From: Nereocystis luetkeana
Lineage: Eukaryota; Sar; Phaeophyceae; Laminariales; Laminariaceae
DNA: 64,000 bases
Assembly (NCBI GenBank): GCA_031213475.1
Contig: JARUPZ010000017.1
Span: 496,001-560,000, forward strand
Reading direction: 5' to 3'
The notes beneath the pieces were generated by a model, which worked only from the letters and a program-made list of their open reading frames with translations, was not told the DNA's origin and did no database searches. The position numbers and the translations under genes are program-made. Positions within the stretch are counted from its first letter, which is position 1; each line of letters begins with the position of its first letter. Positions 22,877 to 34,191 of the stretch are shown here, piece after piece.

Positions 22877-23905
22877 GTGGACAGCCTGGTGGAGACACTC
22901 ACGCTGGCCTTGGTGGGGGCAAACACGCAAACGGTGTACTGGAACAAGTGGCAAACCTGGTGCCGCCTCAGAGCGATTGAAGGGAAGAGTCCGTGGCTCG
23001 CAGAGGGTGATAGGGTTGACGCAGCAGTGAAAGAGTTGACAAAAATCATGGCCCTGCGATGCTTTGCTTTCAAAAACCAAAGCCAGACCATACGAGGTCA
23101 TCTTTCCGCGATTATGTATTTCCACAGAATGTTCGGAGGTTGGGTGCTGCCCACTTCACACTGCATGGTTGTAGCCGTAGGAAAAGGGATCGATAGAGCT
23201 CACGGAAAATCGGAGATACGCCGCAAGGTCAGGAAGCCTCTTACGTGGGACCTGTTGACCACGGGGACCGAGAGCGCGTGTGAGTTGGGAACCGAACGAT
23301 GGGTATTCTGGACCGGACTGGCGGTGTCGTTTCATCTTCTATGTAGAGCCTCTGAAATTTGTGCCTACGGCAACGGGCTGGTACACGCAGATTTTTGTCT
23401 GACGAGGAGAGACTTGGCGTTTTTTTCGGGAGAGGTCCAACTAGCGTGGGAAGAAAGACGTTCTGCAGACAGAGTAGAAGTGACGTTCCGCGCTTCCAAG
23501 TCAGACTCCAAGAGGTTGGGGTCAATCGTCACAAGGACGAGAGTAACGAAAGGGAATCCAAGGTTTTGGGGCGTGAAGAGTCATGGGGCGTTGGAGATCG
23601 TTCTGGATTTACTAGACCTTCATACCGAACTGAGCAGGGCAGCACCATTGATGCAGACACGCATGGCCACCTGGTGGAAGGTGATCACGCGCACCGTTGC
23701 AACAAAGGCCTTGAGGTGGATGTTAAGCAGTTTGGGTAGAGACCCGACTCAGTACGCTCTCCACTTAGGCAGGATCGGGGGGGCAACCCAGCTTGCTGCC
23801 TGCGCAAGGCGCATCAGACATTCAGATTTAAAGGGCGGGGAGACGGAACTCACTAGCGTTCATGGTCTATGTAAGAGCTGGAGGGGAGGGAGTAGATTTT
23901 GTGTC
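22877..23905 (+). pseudogene. DIRS tyrosine recombinase, copy 2
   Basis: Starts MDSLVETLTLALVG, probably the natural N-terminus that copy 1 has lost. Arginine I is present in CRASEI and H-x-x-R in HLGRIGG. A small insertion (LAACARR in place of LAAQGA, near 23800) shifts the frame just before the box II/tyrosine region. In the original frame the shared TAA follows, while the downstream tyrosine codon (MVYVR) survives. The frame that continues to 24130 past the shift is not meaningful. Confidence 0.82.
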
Positions 23906-24154
23906 CGAAGCACTAACAAGGTAATTAATAGTGGCAGGAAGATGGGTGATTTAATTCGAGGGATAATCGGGCTTGCTTACTGGGAAAGAGTTCGACCAGT
24001 TGTCCGTTTTCCCTTGGGGTACTGGTCGAAACGTAAACGTAGAAAGCGGGTTAGCCTGAAGTGTGTTCTGGGAGCACGGTGTCCCATTGTACCATGTGTT
24101 TGTCCTCTTGGGCATTGCTCTACTGCGTAAATTAATACCCCAATTCTTGAGCGA

Positions 24155-24420
24155 ATCATAACAAATTAAAATATTTGAAGCGAATAGGAGTTTGTTAAAA
24201 AGGCGTTGATAAAAATTGGGAGGCATTACAATGTGACATATTGAAAGTGGATTATGGATGAGGGTACCTGGTTAGAGTTCGTGCCTCATGGAGAGGTGGA
24301 AAACCAAGGAGAGGAAAGGCAGGAAGAACGCAAGATAAGAGTTGACAAATACGGGCAGTGATATACATACAGGCTTGGAGCGTTTTTTTCCCACCATCCC
24401 ATACCAACCGCAAAACTTGA
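24155..24420 (-). repeat. Inverted DIRS terminal block downstream of copy 2
   Basis: Reverse complement of 14841-15075, including the TATGTATATCACTGCCCG block (near 24360) and the A/T homopolymer (24382-24389), followed by the CCCACCATCCCATA word found inverted at 22091-22104. Together with 22091-22128 it forms inverted ends around copy 2. Confidence 0.65.
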
Positions 24421-24539
24421 ACAAAAGCAGAGACGGCGGTGCGTGGTGGTGGTGCAGGCAAGCGGTTGAGACAGCAGGCACGTGTGTACTGCTATCCTCT
24501 CGACTGGTTGAGAATTGCACTGCAGCTCAGAACAACAGC

Positions 24540-25065
24540 AGTGGAGTACCGCAGTTTGTTTTCTGGCGACGGTTGTTGATCGTTGTGGTCGGTGTCGTTT
24601 GGAGTCGGGATGTCACTAAATAATGATTCACGCTGTACTTGCGCCCGCACCCCAAGCGCTGCCTACTATCCATCCTCGGTGCTGCGTCGTACGCTCCGAT
24701 ACACGCAACTAGTCATAAAGTACACCCCGGATGTGCCACCTTACGCGCATGATTTTTCCTCTTGCTGCTGCTGGGCGCCTGCTACTGGAGGAAGAGTAGT
24801 TTTGTCCGGTGGCAGGTGGTCGTTGATTGTTGTGGTGGTCGTGGTCGGGAGACAGCAGTATGATAAATGGATATATCCATACATACATACATTCATACAT
24901 GCGCCCGCACCCCAAGCTCTGCCTATTTATCCTCGATGATCCATCGTAGGCTCCGACACTTGCAACTACATGTACAGTAAGCCAAGAGTCCACCCCGCAT
25001 GTGCCACCTCTCGCAGATATGCCTGGTGGCAGTTGGTTGTTGATCGTGGTGGGCGTAGTCGGGAG
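24540..25065 (+). repeat. Tandem repeat, ~240 bp units
   Basis: Two and a bit units share GTTGTTGATCGT, TGCGCCCGCACCCCAAGC, GCTCCGA and CCCGCATGTGCCACC. Inverted relatives lie at 21640-21850. Short open frames inside are not supported. Confidence 0.6.
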
Positions 25066-25442
25066 TAAGTTCACATCATTTATGAAGGAGGTAATTCGGG
25101 TAGATTTAGGTTTAGTATACATTCAGGGTTTCTTTGATGCTTGAAGGCTTGCGGTATGACGTAGGTATGTGTTCAATATATTTCCATGGTACGGAACCCC
25201 TTTGGATTTTGGGTTACGCCGGAAAGTTACTTTTCGTGTGTCCCGGTTTGCACCGAGCACTTTGGATTTCTGACTTCTCTGACGACAATAATACACAAGT
25301 TATCCACGGTCCCAGCACCGACTGGTCTCTACACCACATCCCACACACACATCCCTTGCACCCTCGCACGCAAACATCCTTCATGCTAGCGCTTGACTTT
25401 GTGCCCGGATAATACGTGTGAGGAACTCTGGAAGAACCGACC

Positions 25443-27060
25443 ATGAGCTCTCTCGACGAGTTCACGGCCGAACAACAAGCGACCATACAAAAACACATTC
25501 AACAATAAGTGCAACTAGCTGGCCGACGCCGAAGCAGCAGCCAAAGTCGCCGGGGAAGCACAACCGGCGGGATCATCAACCCCAGCATCACCAGCCCACC
25601 GCGAAAAATCGCGTCCCCCACTCGACCCGATGACAGACACCGCGCACCCGAATGAATGTAGACAGGATCCCAAAGAAGGCGATATTGGCTCCACCGACTT
25701 TTATTTTATATATACGTATATTTTGTAATTTGTAGCAGCAAGCAAAGCTAGCTCCACCTGAAGCGTACAGATCCACCCGAATTCCACCCAAAACCTTGAA
25801 ATCCACCTGACCGAAGTAGAAGATTCCCAACCCGATGATAGACCCAAAAACCGAACAAGACCCGAAGAATATATCCGAATACCAATAATACCCAAGACGT
25901 CAATATGCCCACACGATCGATATCTGACTGAAAGATATCCACGTCCAACCCTCACCTTCGAAATTTCCCGTGCGACAACCGGCCTACCCTCGAATACTGT
26001 AGTATTATGGTACACGCCTCGGATGACCAAACTCAGCTCGAGGCCAGCATATAGCTGTCCCACTAGAGCGAGTGTTAGCCACCCTAGTCGACGCGAAGTA
26101 AGAAAAATGAAAGACAAAACAAGAAAAGTGACTGCTGTGGGCAAAGTTTCTCACCAACAAGGACGCAACATCCGTTATGTCCCAATATCCGTATCTCGAC
26201 AGGAAACCCGGAGATGTCCCCCGGATGTCCCCTGACAACCACAGTCCTTTCCCGGATCAGGAAGAAGAACCACAGGCCGGCCTTCACGCCGAAGAACGGC
26301 AGCAGCCCGGCCTTTCCAACGACTTAACGATCACGGACCTCAAAGCTGCACTTCAGGCATTCGTGGGTTTAGTTTCCAAGCAACAAACAAGTACGTTTCG
26401 TGTACAGTCAGGGCACAGACCCGCAGTTTTATATGGGATATACGTACAAACCGCCGGACGTACTCCAGGCAAAGGTGATGGTTTTTATTTTTCAGATGGA
26501 AGCATTTATCGGGAAGTAAGGTGTCACAGAGGAATTTGAGACCAAGGATCACGTTCCGGTCAGCAAAAAAGTGGTGAATATCGCCAACCTAAAGCAGTAC
26601 TACGGGCAAGAGAGAATGGTACAGGCTTTTCGGGCGTGGCATTTGCTGCTACAACAAGCTGCACACGTGGCCACAGTCACGCAAATCGTAGAGAACGGGA
26701 GTCCCAGCGCAGCCTGGCGGCTCTTCAAGATTTATTTTGAACCCCTGCAGGAAGCGGACAAAGCTAGGTTGACACAAGAATACCTTCCTCTAGAGTGAGT
26801 GCCACAGAATCCCCACAATACTACTTAGAGAGATCACATATACTCCGCAGCAAGCTTGGTTCCCATGGGTTTCTTCCTTCTGAGAAGGAATTCTGTCAGC
26901 ATGTTGCACGAAATTTGACTGATTATATTTCCACGGAAACCAGTAGTTTGTTGAATAATCCAGGGTTGACGGCCGACGTGCTTGACAACACCGTGAGGGC
27001 TAAGTACGATGCGAAGGGAGAAGGAGTCGAGCAGCGGGGCAGGACACGCCCTTGTTGCTG
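25443..27060 (+). pseudogene. Retrotransposon gag (Copia-type), broken by a nested insertion
   Basis: The start reads MSSLDEFTAEQQATIQKHIQ, then hits a stop (TAA at 25506-25508, probably from a glutamine codon) and shifts frame. After the insertion at 25612-26243 gag-like sequence resumes: QQPGLSNDLTITDLKAAL (near 26310), then AFRAWHLLLQQAA ... PSAAWRLFKIYFEPL ... LTQEYLPLE (26571-26798) and ESPQYYLERSHILRSKLG (26810 onward). The W...LL...A...L..Y...L pattern with a later ESP.YL is that of the capsid region of Copia gag proteins. Protease, integrase and RT are not found downstream. Confidence 0.6.
25612..26243 (-). mobile_element. LTR element B fragment (5' LTR plus ~400 bp)
   Basis: On the minus strand it begins TGTGGTTGTCAGGGGACATCC (LTR, 26243 down to about 26006, ending ACCATA) and continues into the leader shared with 50346-50735 (ATACTACAGTATTCGAGGG, then CTTCGGTCAGGTGG). 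Similarity stops at about 25612, so the 3' part and 3' LTR are missing. It interrupts the gag pseudogene. Confidence 0.75.
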
Positions 27061-27339
27061 CCGGTGCAGGCCAGATCGACAAGCTCGTCACATTTGTTTT
27101 TACGTATATAGTGGACCCAAAAGCTGCGGCACAGCAGCAGGGCATCCCCTGCAACCACTCCAGAGCATAGCAGCAGTAGTAACAGTATAGTTCCTGTGGT
27201 CGTCCTTTGCCTCCACACCACACACATCGCCTATATATTGCTGTGCAAAAGTTGCTCGACCGTCATTTAGGCGGACAAAAATCGACCGAAACGCCTAAAA
27301 ACCTTTTAATTTACTAAGGTTGTCCCCATCCCTCGGAGG

Positions 27340-27768
27340 TGAGCCTACAATCACGCGCTTGAGACGGAGTCGAGCGGCTATGATCACGGAACCGAGTTGT
27401 ATCGTCGGTCCGCTGGAAACAACACGATGTCCTGCCGTGTGTAGCAGTGCCAGCACTGACATCACGCGCCTGAGTGGGAGTCGAGCGGCTATAACCATGG
27501 CACCGAGCTGTATCGTCGGGCCGCTCGAACAATCATGGTGTTCTGCCGTGTATAGCAGGGCCAGCGCTACAATCACGCGATTGAATCGGAGTCGAGCGGC
27601 CATGATCACGGCACCAAGCTGTATCGTCGGGCCGCTGCGAAAATCATGCTGCTCCGCCGTGTATAGCAGTGCCAGCGCTAAACTCACGCGCTTGAGTCGG
27701 AGTCGAGCGGCTATGACCACGGAACCGAGCTGTATCATCGGACCGCTGGATACTTCATTCTGTTCTGC
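27340..27768 (+). repeat. Tandem repeat, ~116 bp unit
   Basis: Four units contain CGGAGTCGAGCGGCTATGATC, ACGGCACCGAGCTGTATCGTC, GGGCCGCT and GTGTATAGCAGTGCCAGCGCT. Units continue at 28036-28253 and 28521-28735, separated by solo LTRs of element B. Open frames on both strands exist only because the unit lacks stops. Confidence 0.8.
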
Positions 27769-27772
27769 GGTG

Positions 27773-28031
27773 TGTAGTCGTCAGGGGGCATTCGAGGGAT
27801 ATCCCCGGGTTTCCTGTAGAGATATGGATATTGGGGTATAACGGATGTTGCGTCCTTGTGGCTGGAAAACTTTGCCCACAGCAGTCGCTCTTTTTCTTTT
27901 GTTTTTCTTTTATTTCTTCTCGGTAACAATTCACACCTCTTAAATGGCGTCGACTAGGGTGACTGACTTACTCGAGTAGTACAGCTATATGCTGGCCTCG
28001 AGCTGAGCGTGGTCACCCGAGGCGTACCATA
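27773..28031 (+). mobile_element. Solo LTR of element B (259 bp), first copy
   Basis: TGTAGTCGTCAGG...GTACCATA, flanked on both sides by GGTG (27769-27772 and 28032-28035). The uninterrupted tandem unit reads GTGTGTAGCAGTGCC, so GGTG is a 4-bp target duplication. An element inserted here and recombined out, leaving one LTR. Confidence 0.8.
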
Positions 28032-28257
28032 GGTGTGTAACAGTGCCAGCGCTAAAATACCGCACCCGAGTCGGAGTCGAGCGGCTATGATTACGGCACC
28101 GAGCTGTATCGTCGGGCCGCTGCGAAAATCATGCTGCTCCGCCGTGTATAGCAGTGCCAGCGCTAAACTCACGCGCTTGAGTCGGAGTCGAGCGGCTATG
28201 ATCACGGAACCGAGCTGTATCATCGGACCGCAGGATAATTCACGCTGTTCTGCGGTG

Positions 28258-28516
28258 TGTAGTCGTCAAGGGGCATTCGAGGGATATCCCCGGGTTTCCT
28301 GTAGAGATATGGATATTGGGGTATAACGGATGTTGCGTCCTTGTGGCTGGAAAACTTTGCCCACAGCAGTCGCTCTTTTTCTTTTGTTTTTCTTTTATTT
28401 CTTCTCGGTAACAATTCACACCTCTTAAATGGCGTCGACTAGGGTGACTGACTTACTCGAGTAGTACAGCTATATGCTGGCCTCGAGCTGAGCGTGGTCA
28501 CCCGAGGCGTACCATA
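28258..28516 (+). mobile_element. Solo LTR of element B (259 bp), duplicated copy
   Basis: Nearly identical to 27773-28031 and carrying the same GGTG flanks (28254-28257 and 28517-28520). The segment 27773-28257 (485 bp) is tandemly repeated at 28258-28741, so this LTR arose by segmental duplication and not by a second insertion. Confidence 0.8.
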
Positions 28517-28741
28517 GGTGTGTAACAGTGCCAGCGCTAAAATGACGCACCCGAGTCGGAGTCGAGCGGCTATGATCACGGCACCGAGCTGTATCGTCAG
28601 GCCGCTGGAAATATCGTGTTGCTGTGCATATATATATAGCATGGCCAGCGCTAGAATAACGCATCCGAGTCGGAGTCTAGCCGCAGGACTCACGGCACCG
28701 AGCTGTATCGTCGGACCGCTGGAAGGCATGCTGAACTATTG

Positions 28742-30085
28742 TGGGTAAACTTCTCAGCTGCTGTTCCCGCTCCAGGGCGACCAAAGGTCGTGCTTGTCGG
28801 TCCAGGTCTTGGTTTGTCGAGACGACAAAGATGAAACGGCCACTCGAAACGTTGACGAGTAGAAGGGGTAGTTCAAAGCGGCAGTTCCTAGAGATGTGGT
28901 CGCAGACAAATCCAGCAGACGCCGCAAGGTGGCTCGTCAAAGAGCACAGAGGAAGTCCCGAGCTTGTGATGCAGTCCGGTATTTCTCCCAGTGCAGTGCG
29001 CTATTTAATAGCGTGAAATGAGTCTCACGACCTGTAAAGAATGTATTGAATGCACACACAGATGGGCGACCGAAGGTAGTCTTCAAAGCCTAGCGCAGAG
29101 CCGTTGCTGGACAAGCTCGGACATCACTAATGATGTAGAAGATGTATGTTGAGGAGAAAATGGCGCTCGATGGGCCAACCGAAGCTTAAGGAACGATGAA
29201 CTAGAAGACGGTCTGATGCGGTTGAAAGGAGTGAAGGTGGGTGGGTGTGTAAACACTCCAGTTCCTCACTCTCGACGTCCTCTTACAGCAACGTCTATCG
29301 GCGGCTTGTCGCTGCAACTCGTCTACTACAAGAACTGCTGAAAGGTCTTCTAAATATCTCGTTACTCATATTACGGGGTCATATATTTGAACCGCAATTT
29401 ATGAACCGCAACTACGAAGCATTGACTCAGTAGGCTACGTAGTTACTGCCTACCAGGTATTTCTTAACAAGCACGACCGGGTGTATCTAAACAAATCGAA
29501 GCCCGAAAAGCATTTGAATATTTGTGTCTGTACTCTTGACATTATTTACAATCTAAAGCAGAGTAGAAGGGTTAGTCGAATCTTCGGCTATAAACTGAGA
29601 GTACAGGAGTATCGTAGCTCATGACCAGGAGTAGTATCGCATTGCTAACCTCGACCGCGTCGTAGTGTACAGAAGTATACCGCGTATCTGCTCGATACAT
29701 TGAAAATAGGAAATACTATGATGTAAAAAAACATACTTGCAGTCAGCATTAATCCTTGAATGTAAAGCGATAGTGTATATAACCTTTTTGGTACCCTTGT
29801 GTTTCGACCCCATGAATGTGATTCGTGGCTACTGCTCTAATCTATTTTGCGTGTGTTGTCTTTATATACCGTTCTTTCCACGCAACTACATCAGTGCAAC
29901 CCAGCGTCCGTTCTGACTTCTTGGACTAAAAGATACCAGGTACTATGTGCAGACTGAGTCAGAGGTAAACCAACAATGATCGCAAATGAATAGGTAAAGC
30001 AAGTGAAAACGCCAACGCAAATTAGGGGGTAAAGCAAGCAAAGTATCAGCATACCAGATACGAGAACACCAGCTACCTGGTATGT
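28742..30085. other. No gene recognised
   Basis: A 91-codon plus-strand frame (28741-29016) ends WLVKEHRGSPELVMQSG...; I do not recognise it and cannot support it as a gene. The remainder has only short frames and three TACCWGGTA sites (29451, 29934, 30074), the densest cluster in the window. Confidence 0.45.
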
Positions 30086-30738
30086 AACATACTAGAGAAT
30101 AAAAGGCCCTCCCACCCCCACGGCGGTCGGGCCAGATTCCTGTAGATAATATAGGAGCTACCATAGGAGAGCCAATACATAGGAGGGACATTAATTGTGG
30201 CCCCGTGCTTTAAATTGATGAAAACCTCTTTGTAAGTCACTTTATGTAGGACCTCAATAAGCGTTGATGATTTGTGCAATGTTCATTTGATGTGCTTGCT
30301 CCCTCTCTGGAGTCTCACACTGCAACTTCATTAGGCGTTGGTTGCAGCAGCACGATGCAATAAAATGTGCGGGTAGTACGATAAAGGCACAGCAGAGGGA
30401 CCACACTCGGAGTATCGATTGTTTTCGTATCAAGCAAATTTTGTACTCTGAATGCTGAGACTCTTAGGGTGCTTTCAACCTGAACATCGCGAGTGACTGG
30501 GAGTGTGAGCAGTACTCAACTTTAAACCACAAAATACTGCCTACATATTGCGGGTAAGTGCGAGTGTCACTAGCACTAAATATCCAAATGCCACAGGTGC
30601 AAGGAGTGCCCGCAGGATCGGACGCCGAAATATCAGAATGAACGCTCGTCAATATTATCACTTCAATCGAGACGATGAGGTGTGTTGAATCGAGGTGTCA
30701 GAACAGAGGTCAGACCACCGTGCTGGTAGGATACTGAA

Positions 30739-30978
30739 ATGAAAACGGTGTCGAACTTATTTAATCCCAAACACGAGGATGATGGAGACGGTACTAGCAG
30801 TGGTAACGCAAAATGTAAATGCCGTACGAGACGTATCTGCACGAAGAACGGCTGTAATTATGGTGGTCATCGACAGAAGAGTGTGCCGGATTGGGTCGTC
30901 CTGAGCAAAGGCCAGACGATGCCCTTAAGATATCAATATGGGAAGGTGCAGATAGATGCTCCGAGTACCTTGGAGTAA
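30739..30978 (+). CDS. Small cysteine-rich frame of family D, copy D3 (79 codons)
   Basis: Starts MKTVSNLFNPKHEDDGDG, then KCKCRTRRICTKNGCNYGG, VPDWVVLSKG and IDAPSTLE. Relative to the D2 frame (18912-19130) it differs by substitutions and in-frame length changes only. Cysteine spacing CxCx5Cx4C with a following H suggests a zinc site. It could be a remnant of a transposase gene of family D or chance. No start context or neighbouring coding sequence supports a larger protein. Confidence 0.4.
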   Translation: MKTVSNLFNPKHEDDGDGTSSGNAKCKCRTRRICTKNGCNYGGHRQKSVPDWVVLSKGQTMPLRYQYGKVQIDAPSTLE

Positions 30979-31640
30979 TGTAACGAGTATCGGAGATAAA
31001 CTACTTCAGGTACTTCGTGAACTCGGAGTTTTTTCCGGGTGCGATACTCCGGGATACTGCTCGTGCTTGGAGTATTTCGGGTATGATCACTCTCAATCAA
31101 TACTGCTTGTACTCGAAGTATTTTGGGGTTCGATACTCTGAAATACTGCAGTATTCCCGAGTATTTTGGGGTTTGTTGCTCTGGAATACTCGTTGTACTT
31201 GAAGTATTTGGTGATCTTGCCCTGCCCCTACTTTAAGCACTCGGAGTACTTGGGCATTTCATACTGCAAAAACTTCAATACTCGGAATATTTCAGAATTT
31301 CATATTCCGAGGTACGAGTAATACTCGGAGTATTTCAGGGTTTTATACTCCATTGCACTCCGGGTTAGAGTATTACTCGGAGTATTGTACTCGGATGAAG
31401 AAGTATTCCTGCGTTCGAATCTCGTGATGCTCGGAGTACTCCGAGTAATTTAGATGTTTGTACTCTGGGCACTGCTTGTACTCGACTTCAAGTACTGCTC
31501 ATACTTTCAGTAGTCGGAGTATTTGTCCCTTCAGTACTCATACTGCAAGCACTCCGAGTATTTAGGCCACCAGTCCTCTAATACTCGAAGTACTCGGAGT
31601 ACGAAAATTACTCGATACTCCGAGTAATACTCCGAGTATA
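30940..31640. repeat. Array of TACTCSGAGTA palindromes (D3)
   Basis: Colinear with 9150-9830. The densest part (31600-31650) has several abutting copies. Confidence 0.8.
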
Positions 31641-32436
31641 CTCGGAGTATCGAGTATAGTACCGAGAAATCGAACGCTTTCGAGCCGTGAGCAATGTCGG
31701 TACAACCAACAAAAACTGTCCAACCGGCTGCTGCACAGGTGATATAGGGCGAGTTTTGACGTCGTGAAACGCTGTTTTGGATCATCGTGATTCTTACTGA
31801 TATTAAAGTAGTAGTGGAGCTCGAGAAGGGTGCCAACAACAGCATCATACGATGGCGAAACAACAGAAGGAGCAGCAGCAGCATCGTCAAGCCGAGTGGT
31901 AAAACTCGATGGGGATCCAACGAAGCCGGCACGAGCAAACGTGAACCGACGGAGGATGAAAAACGAGCCGCGTATACGCCTCATACATCCGCTCCTGCTA
32001 GGAGAGCCAACGTCTTTCGCACCGTGTGGGCGGTTTGTGTTGTCTCACCACAGCTGCTGCAGGCAGGCTTCTTTCTTCCTTCCGCTGCTGTATCCAGTTG
32101 AGTTGTCTTTGCTCGAGGCAAGGTATTTGCGCCGAAACTCATCATCATCGCCACGGGCCACGAACAACGCGGTGAAGCGAGCGTCGCTTCTCATCCTCTC
32201 TATACGGGAGGTGAAGTCGGTTGGTTAAACAATATAAATTGCGCGGCGGGTTTCCGAACCGTAACGGCAAAGTACGATCTCGACCAACAACGCGACGGGA
32301 CAAACAGGTACCTTCTCGTGTCAAGTGTGTATGATTGTGTGTGTACACAGTGTGCTGCCGTAGAAGGACATAAGAAGGATGATTTGGAAATTGGGTGTTG
32401 CTGCAGAGCTTATAGAGGAAGGTACTGCTTTGTTGT

Positions 32437-32783
32437 GTCCGGTCGCCCCGGTGGTTCAAGTGGTTAACCTCGAATTCTACTTGTGTTTGAGTCCTGGGTT
32501 CGAGCCCCAGGTGGGGCGGATACATGGCTTTATTTGCAAAAATCAAAATCAAAGGGGATTCAATTGTTGAGAGCGCCTTGCAGCGTGGGTAGGCAAACTT
32601 CGATGCGTGTCGACGAGGGAAGAAAAAGCTTGAATCTTCTCGCGATAAAAATGAAGGCACGTACCGTAGCGGGAAGGGGGTAGAAGAGCCTGCTATGTGA
32701 CCCCGGATCTGAGTTACGAGTTGAAAGGAGAGAGAAAAAGATGTGCGAAGATAATGAATGGGATGAGCAAAAAAAAAAAAAAA
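32437..32783 (+). mobile_element. SINE family S, copy c (best preserved)
   Basis: A tRNA-like head (32445-32517), a body containing CTTCTCGCGATAAAAATGAAGGCACG and GAAGAGCCTGCTATGTGACC, and a terminal A15 run (32769-32783). It interrupts a family D arm: the equivalent sites at 20808 and 17440 run straight from TACTGCTT(T/C)GTT to GTAGTCCACAGCG. About 350 bp, non-coding, presumably mobilised by LINE enzymes. Confidence 0.8.
32445..32517 (+). promoter_or_regulatory. tRNA-like Pol III promoter of SINE copy c
   Basis: 73 nt with A-box TGGTTCAAGTGG (32452-32463), B-box GGTTCGAGCCC (32497-32507) and a perfect T-arm CTGGG/CCCAG around TTCGAGC. The acceptor stem pairs five Watson-Crick bases plus one wobble. 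D and anticodon stems are weak, so it is a promoter relic and not a functional tRNA. Confidence 0.75.
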
Positions 32784-33236
32784 GTAGTCGACAGCGTGGC
32801 GTATGTAGTGTACAAAAGAACCCAGAAAGGATTACGTGAAGCCCTCGGTAGCTCGAAAGACTCAAATTTCGTTGGACTTCGGGTGAAGCAGCGACAGATG
32901 ACAAGGACCGGATGTTCAAAGCGCCAGAGGGCAGGGACACATGTGGTTTCGGCGATGACGTCGCAAAGGACAAGAGCTTGGAACGTTGCTCAAAGGCAGC
33001 TCGCAAGAGGTGATTTCGGAGTATGTGAGAGATACATTATTTGTTACGTTGGTGCACGAAGGGAGCCTTTGTTATGATTGGCTCAAGAATTGGGGCACAC
33101 TTCAGGCTAACCCGCTTTCTACGTTTACGTTTCGACCAGTACCCCAAGGGAAAACGGACAACTGGTCGAACTCTTTCCCATGAGGAAAGCCCGATTATCC
33201 CTCGAATTAAATCACCCATCTTCCTGCCACTATTAA

Positions 33237-34191
33237 TTACATTGTTAGTGCTTCGGACACAAAATCTGCTCCCACCCCTCCTGCTCTTATATAGACAATG
33301 AACGCTAGTGAGTTCCATCTCCCCGCCCTTTGAACCTGAATGTCGGATGCATCTTGCGCAGCAAGCTGGGTTGCCCCCCCGATCCTGCCTGAGTGGAGAG
33401 CGTACTGAGTCGGGTCTCTACCCAAACTGCTTAACATCCGCCTCAAGGCCTTTCTTTCAACGGTGCGCGTGATCACCTTCCATCCGGTGGCCATGCGTGT
33501 CTGCATCAATGGTGCTGACCTGCTCAGTTCGGTAAGAAGGTCTAGTAAATCCAGAAGGATCTCCAACGCCCCATGACTCTTTACGCCCGAAAACCTTGGA
33601 TTCCCTTTCGTTACTCACGTCCTTGTGACGATTGACCCCAACCTCTTGGAGTCTGACTTGGAAGCGCGGAACGTCCCTTCTAGTCTGTCTGCAGAACGTC
33701 TTTCTTCCCACGTTAGTAGGACCTCTCCCGAAAAAACCGCCAAGTCTCTCCTCGTCAGACAAAAATCTGCGTGTACCAGCCCGTTGCCTTCGGCACAAAT
33801 TTCAGAGACTCTACCAAGAAGATGAAACGACAACGCAAGTCCGGTCCAGACTAGCCATCCTTCGGTTCCCAACTTACACGCGCTCTTCGTCCCCGTGGTG
33901 AACTGGTCTCACGAAGGAGATTTCTCGACCTGGGGGGCGTATTTTCGTTCCGTGAGCTCCATCGATCCCTTTTCTTACGGCTACAACCATGCAGTGTGAA
34001 GTAGGCAGCTCCCAACCTCCGAACATTCTGTGGAAATACTTAATCGCGGAAAGATGACCTCGTATGGTCTGGCTTTGGTTTTTGAAAGCAAAGTATCGCA
34101 GGGCCATGAATTTCGTCAACTCTTTCACTGCTGCGTCAACTCCATCACCCTCTGCTAGCCACGGACTCTTCCCTTCAATCGTTCTGAGACG
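33237..34191 (-). pseudogene. DIRS tyrosine recombinase, copy 3 (C-terminal ~300 residues)
   Basis: In three frames: IEGKSPWLAEGD ... YFHRMFGGWELP, then GRVSEICAEG (arginine I), then HSGRIGGATQLAAQ with RAGRWNS and IVYIRAG. All the catalytic positions (R, H-x-x-R, W, Y) are readable, unlike copies 1 and 2. Frameshifts near 33870 and 33570 and element B at 34192 break the gene. The first codons continue across the insertion at 45383-45460 (WNKW...CR). Confidence 0.82.

Larger units (their letters stand above)
22080..24150 (+). mobile_element. DIRS-type retrotransposon, copy 2 (RT and gag deleted)
   Basis: The terminal block (22102-22128) jumps directly to the RNase H domain (CTCCTTCTGGAAATGGGC, 22128 onward), so gag and RT are deleted. 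RNase H, recombinase and the 3' segment follow. The copy is close in sequence to copy 1 and shares its CAA-to-TAA nonsense codon in the recombinase, so both probably derive from one defective parent. Confidence 0.8.
30086..33066 (+). mobile_element. Family D repeat, copy D3 (truncated by DIRS copy 3)
   Basis: Same order as D1: AATAAAAGGCCC with the GC-rich block (30097-30130), the small cysteine-rich frame, the palindromic array (30940-31640) and the arm sequence (31650-33060). It holds a SINE at 32437-32783. Its outer tip is missing because DIRS copy 3 begins at about 33067. Confidence 0.7.

Noticed and set aside
27295..27841. Overlapping 147- and 173-codon genes on opposite strands
   Set aside because: Both exist only because the 116-bp tandem unit lacks stops; they are repetitive and resemble nothing known.
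32445..32517. Functional tRNA gene
   Set aside because: A perfect T-arm and boxes are present, but D and anticodon stems are weak and it is fused to a SINE body with a poly(A) tail.
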